Source of the DNA: Planomonospora parontospora
GTDB taxonomy: Bacteria > Actinomycetota > Actinomycetes > Streptosporangiales > Streptosporangiaceae
NCBI GenBank assembly: GCA_014647935.1
Contig: BMQD01000011.1
Location: 124,001-188,000, forward strand
Reading direction: 5' to 3'
DNA length: 64,000 bases
Positions within the stretch are counted from its first letter, which is position 1. Each line of letters begins with the position of its first letter. Shown here one piece after another: positions 62,159 to 64,000 of the stretch. The notes below the pieces were generated by a model, which was given only the letters and a program-made list of their open reading frames with translations, searched no databases and was not told where the DNA came from. Position numbers and translations under genes: made by a program.

Positions 62159-64000
62159 GTGAAGACACAAGACCGCCGGAGCCACCGGCCGGTGGGAGTA
62201 CTCGGCAGCCTCCTGCCCGCCAACTGGCGTGTGCGTCCCCGTCTGGTCGCGCTGATCCTGCTCCCGACCGTGGCGGCCGTACTGCTGACCGGGCTCCAGC
62301 TGACCACCGCGCTGTCCACGGCGACGGAGTACCGGCGGATGTCCGAGGTCGCCTCGCTCGTCGAGCGGCTCGGCGTCCTCTCCCACGAGATGGCTCTCGA
62401 ACGCGACCTCACCGCCTGGTTCATCGCCGACCAGCGCCGGCCCGCGCGCCTCGTCAAGGTCAGGGAGCAGCGCGAGGTCGTCGACCGGAGCGCCACCGAG
62501 ACGCTGAAGGCGGTGGCGGCCATCAGCGGCGAGCACGCCACCCGCGTCCGGACCGAGGCCTCCCAGATCCGCCGCTGGCTGCACGGCCTCCCCGGCCTGC
62601 GCCGGCTCATCACCGAGGGCAGCGTGCTCCCGCGCGCCGCCCTCGGCATGTACTCGCGGATGATCGCCGACTTCGTCACCCTCCACGACGACCTCGGCCG
62701 CAGCGGCGGCGACGAGCGCCTGACCGGTGACTCGCTGGCGCTGGGCGCGCTGTCCCGGGCCAAGGAGCAGGTGGCCAGGCAGCGGGGCATCCTCCTGGTC
62801 GCCCGCCTCGAGGGCGGCTTCGACTTCGACGACCCCGCCGACTTCCTGGGCGCCTACCGCAGCCAGGTGAGCGAGGTGGCGGCCTTCCAGGCGACCGCGA
62901 GCGCGGCGCAGAACAGACGCTTCCGCGAGCTGGTCGGCGGTCCCGAGGTCGACCGGGCCGACGCCACCCGCGCCCTGGTCATGTCCCGGATGCGGGAGAA
63001 CCGGACCCTGGGCACCGTGGGCATCCGCAGCTGGTTCGACTCCTCCACCGCGATCGTGGACGGCATGCGGACGCTCGAGCGCGACATGGCCGCCGCGGTG
63101 GTCGCGCGCAGCCAGGAGCTGGAGGGCGCCGAACGGCGCAGCGCCATGATCTCCGGTGGCGCGATCCTGGTCCTGCTGGTGCTGATCCTGCTCATCACCG
63201 CCTGGGTCGCGGGCACGCTGGTCCGTCCGCTGCGCAGGCTGCGCAGCGAGGCCCTGGAGGTGGCCGGCAGCAAGCTGCCCGAGACCGTCCGCGTGCTGCG
63301 CGAGTCCGGAGACCTCGCCCCGAACATCGAGGTGCCCTCGATCGGCGTGCTCTCCCGCGACGAGATCGGGGAAGTGGCCCGGGCCTTCGACGAGGTCCAC
63401 CGCGAGGCCATCCGGCTGGCGGGCGACGAGGCCCGGCTGCGGGCCAACGTCAACGCGATGTTCGTCAACCTCTCCCGGCGCACCCAGTCGCTGGTGGAGC
63501 GGCAGATCGACCTCATCGACGACCTGGAGCAGGGCGAGCAGGACGACGACCGGCTGGCCAGCCTCTTCAAGCTCGACCACCTGGCCACCCGCATGCGCCG
63601 CAACTCCGAGAACCTCCTGGTCCTCGCGGGCCAGGAGCAGAGCCGCCGGTGGAGCGAGCCGGTCCCGCTCGGCGACGTCGTGCGCGCCTCGCTGTCGGAG
63701 GTCGAGAACTACGAGCGGGTGACCCTCCGGGTGGAGGCCGGCACGCTGATCATCGGCCAGGCCGTCAACGACATCGTCCACCTGATCGCGGAGCTCGTGG
63801 AGAACGCGATCTTCTTCTCGCCGCAGGACACCAAGGTCACGGTGACCAGCAACGGCAACGAGATGGGCAGCGTCGTGCTGGCGGTCACCGACTCCGGCAT
63901 CGGCATGAGCGACGAGGAACTGGCCGAGGCCAACCGGCGGCTGGCCGAGCCGCCCGCGGTGGACCTGTCGGTCTCCCGCCGGATGGGCCTGTTCGTGGTC
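62159..64000 (+). CDS. cvnA: Conservon sensor kinase-like protein CvnA (third copy, 3' end outside window)
   Basis: At least 614 residues in an open frame to the window edge. TM1 (about 28-48), NIT-type domain, TM2 (about 330-352), HAMP, FKLDHLATRMRRNSENLLVLAG, and an HATPase domain (LIAELVENAIFFSP, DSGIGM, then RRMGLFVV at the edge). GTG 62159 begins KTQDRRSHRP; GAGGGG lies 10-15 nt upstream. The 135-bp gap before it is AT-rich. Whether cvnB, C and D follow cannot be seen. Confidence 0.9.
   Translation, partial: MKTQDRRSHRPVGVLGSLLPANWRVRPRLVALILLPTVAAVLLTGLQLTTALSTATEYRRMSEVASLVERLGVLSHEMALERDLTAWFIADQRRPARLVKVREQREVVDRSATETLKAVAAISGEHATRVRTEASQIRRWLHGLPGLRRLITEGSVLPRAALGMYSRMIADFVTLHDDLGRSGGDERLTGDSLALGALSRAKEQVARQRGILLVARLEGGFDFDDPADFLGAYRSQVSEVAAFQATASAAQNRRFRELVGGPEVDRADATRALVMSRMRENRTLGTVGIRSWFDSSTAIVDGMRTLERDMAAAVVARSQELEGAERRSAMISGGAILVLLVLILLITAWVAGTLVRPLRRLRSEALEVAGSKLPETVRVLRESGDLAPNIEVPSIGVLSRDEIGEVARAFDEVHREAIRLAGDEARLRANVNAMFVNLSRRTQSLVERQIDLIDDLEQGEQDDDRLASLFKLDHLATRMRRNSENLLVLAGQEQSRRWSEPVPLGDVVRASLSEVENYERVTLRVEAGTLIIGQAVNDIVHLIAELVENAIFFSPQDTKVTVTSNGNEMGSVVLAVTDSGIGMSDEELAEANRRLAEPPAVDLSVSRRMGLFVV

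Overview
The window is chromosomal DNA of a very G+C-rich actinobacterium. Codon third positions are almost always G or C, many starts are GTG, stop/start overlaps of the GTGA or ATGA type are frequent, and several short-leader or leaderless starts are visible. Conservon genes, an Actinobacteria-type hut locus, an amtB-glnK-glnD operon and an AmaP/DUF6286 pair point to a mycelial actinomycete. Streptosporangiales is my best guess, but that placement is inference. The window ends inside a gene.

Layout. 1-5.7 kb: a tRNA with an odd anticodon whose 5' half overlaps the end of an HNH endonuclease gene, a peroxiredoxin, a DUF3618 protein, a PLP-dependent deaminase/aldolase, and a DUF6286-like/AmaP-like pair whose second gene overlaps, in antisense, the tail of a polytopic glycosyltransferase-like gene. 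5.7-9 kb: a glycine-riboswitch-controlled gcvT-gcvH-sdaA block. 9-14 kb: a gamma-glutamyl-amine catabolic cluster (class I amidotransferase hydrolase, SDR, aldehyde dehydrogenase, glutamine-synthetase-like ligase) with a divergent FadR-type regulator. 14-19 kb: membrane and small proteins, then an APH(6)-like kinase and an ABC exporter divergent over two identical-architecture palindromes. 19-31 kb: histidine utilisation, split into hutU + RpiR-type regulator and an M20 amidohydrolase-hutF-hutI operon that share the operator TGAATG-N4-CATTCA. Between them lie a PadR-controlled ABC-2 exporter, an SDR and a GH19 chitinase. A group 2 sigma factor follows. 32-37 kb: a toxin-antitoxin pair with a double palindromic operator, then amtB-glnK-glnD behind GlnR-like boxes. 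37-42 kb: a complete conservon (cvnABCD). 42-49 kb: a glycine-betaine/choline operon (ABC ATPase, fused double permease, two paralogous lipoproteins, GMC dehydrogenase). 49-52 kb: an incomplete conservon (cvnA + cvnC only). 52-54.6 kb: a SIS-domain protein and a glucosamine-kinase-like protein. 54.7-62 kb: a polyamine-type ABC importer, TetR regulator, GT1 glycosyltransferase and aldehyde dehydrogenase. 62 kb to the end: a third cvnA, cut by the window edge.

Functionally, most of the window deals with acquiring and dismantling small nitrogen compounds: glycine, serine, histidine, gamma-glutamylated amines, ammonium, betaine/choline and possibly polyamines and glucosamine. PII signalling and three conservon sensor kinases are interspersed. 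The most unusual signals are the tRNA/HNH overlap, the 315-bp antisense gene overlap with opposite codon-usage signatures, the clustering of three cvnA paralogues that share short motifs in otherwise unrelated tails, and several very clean palindromic operators.
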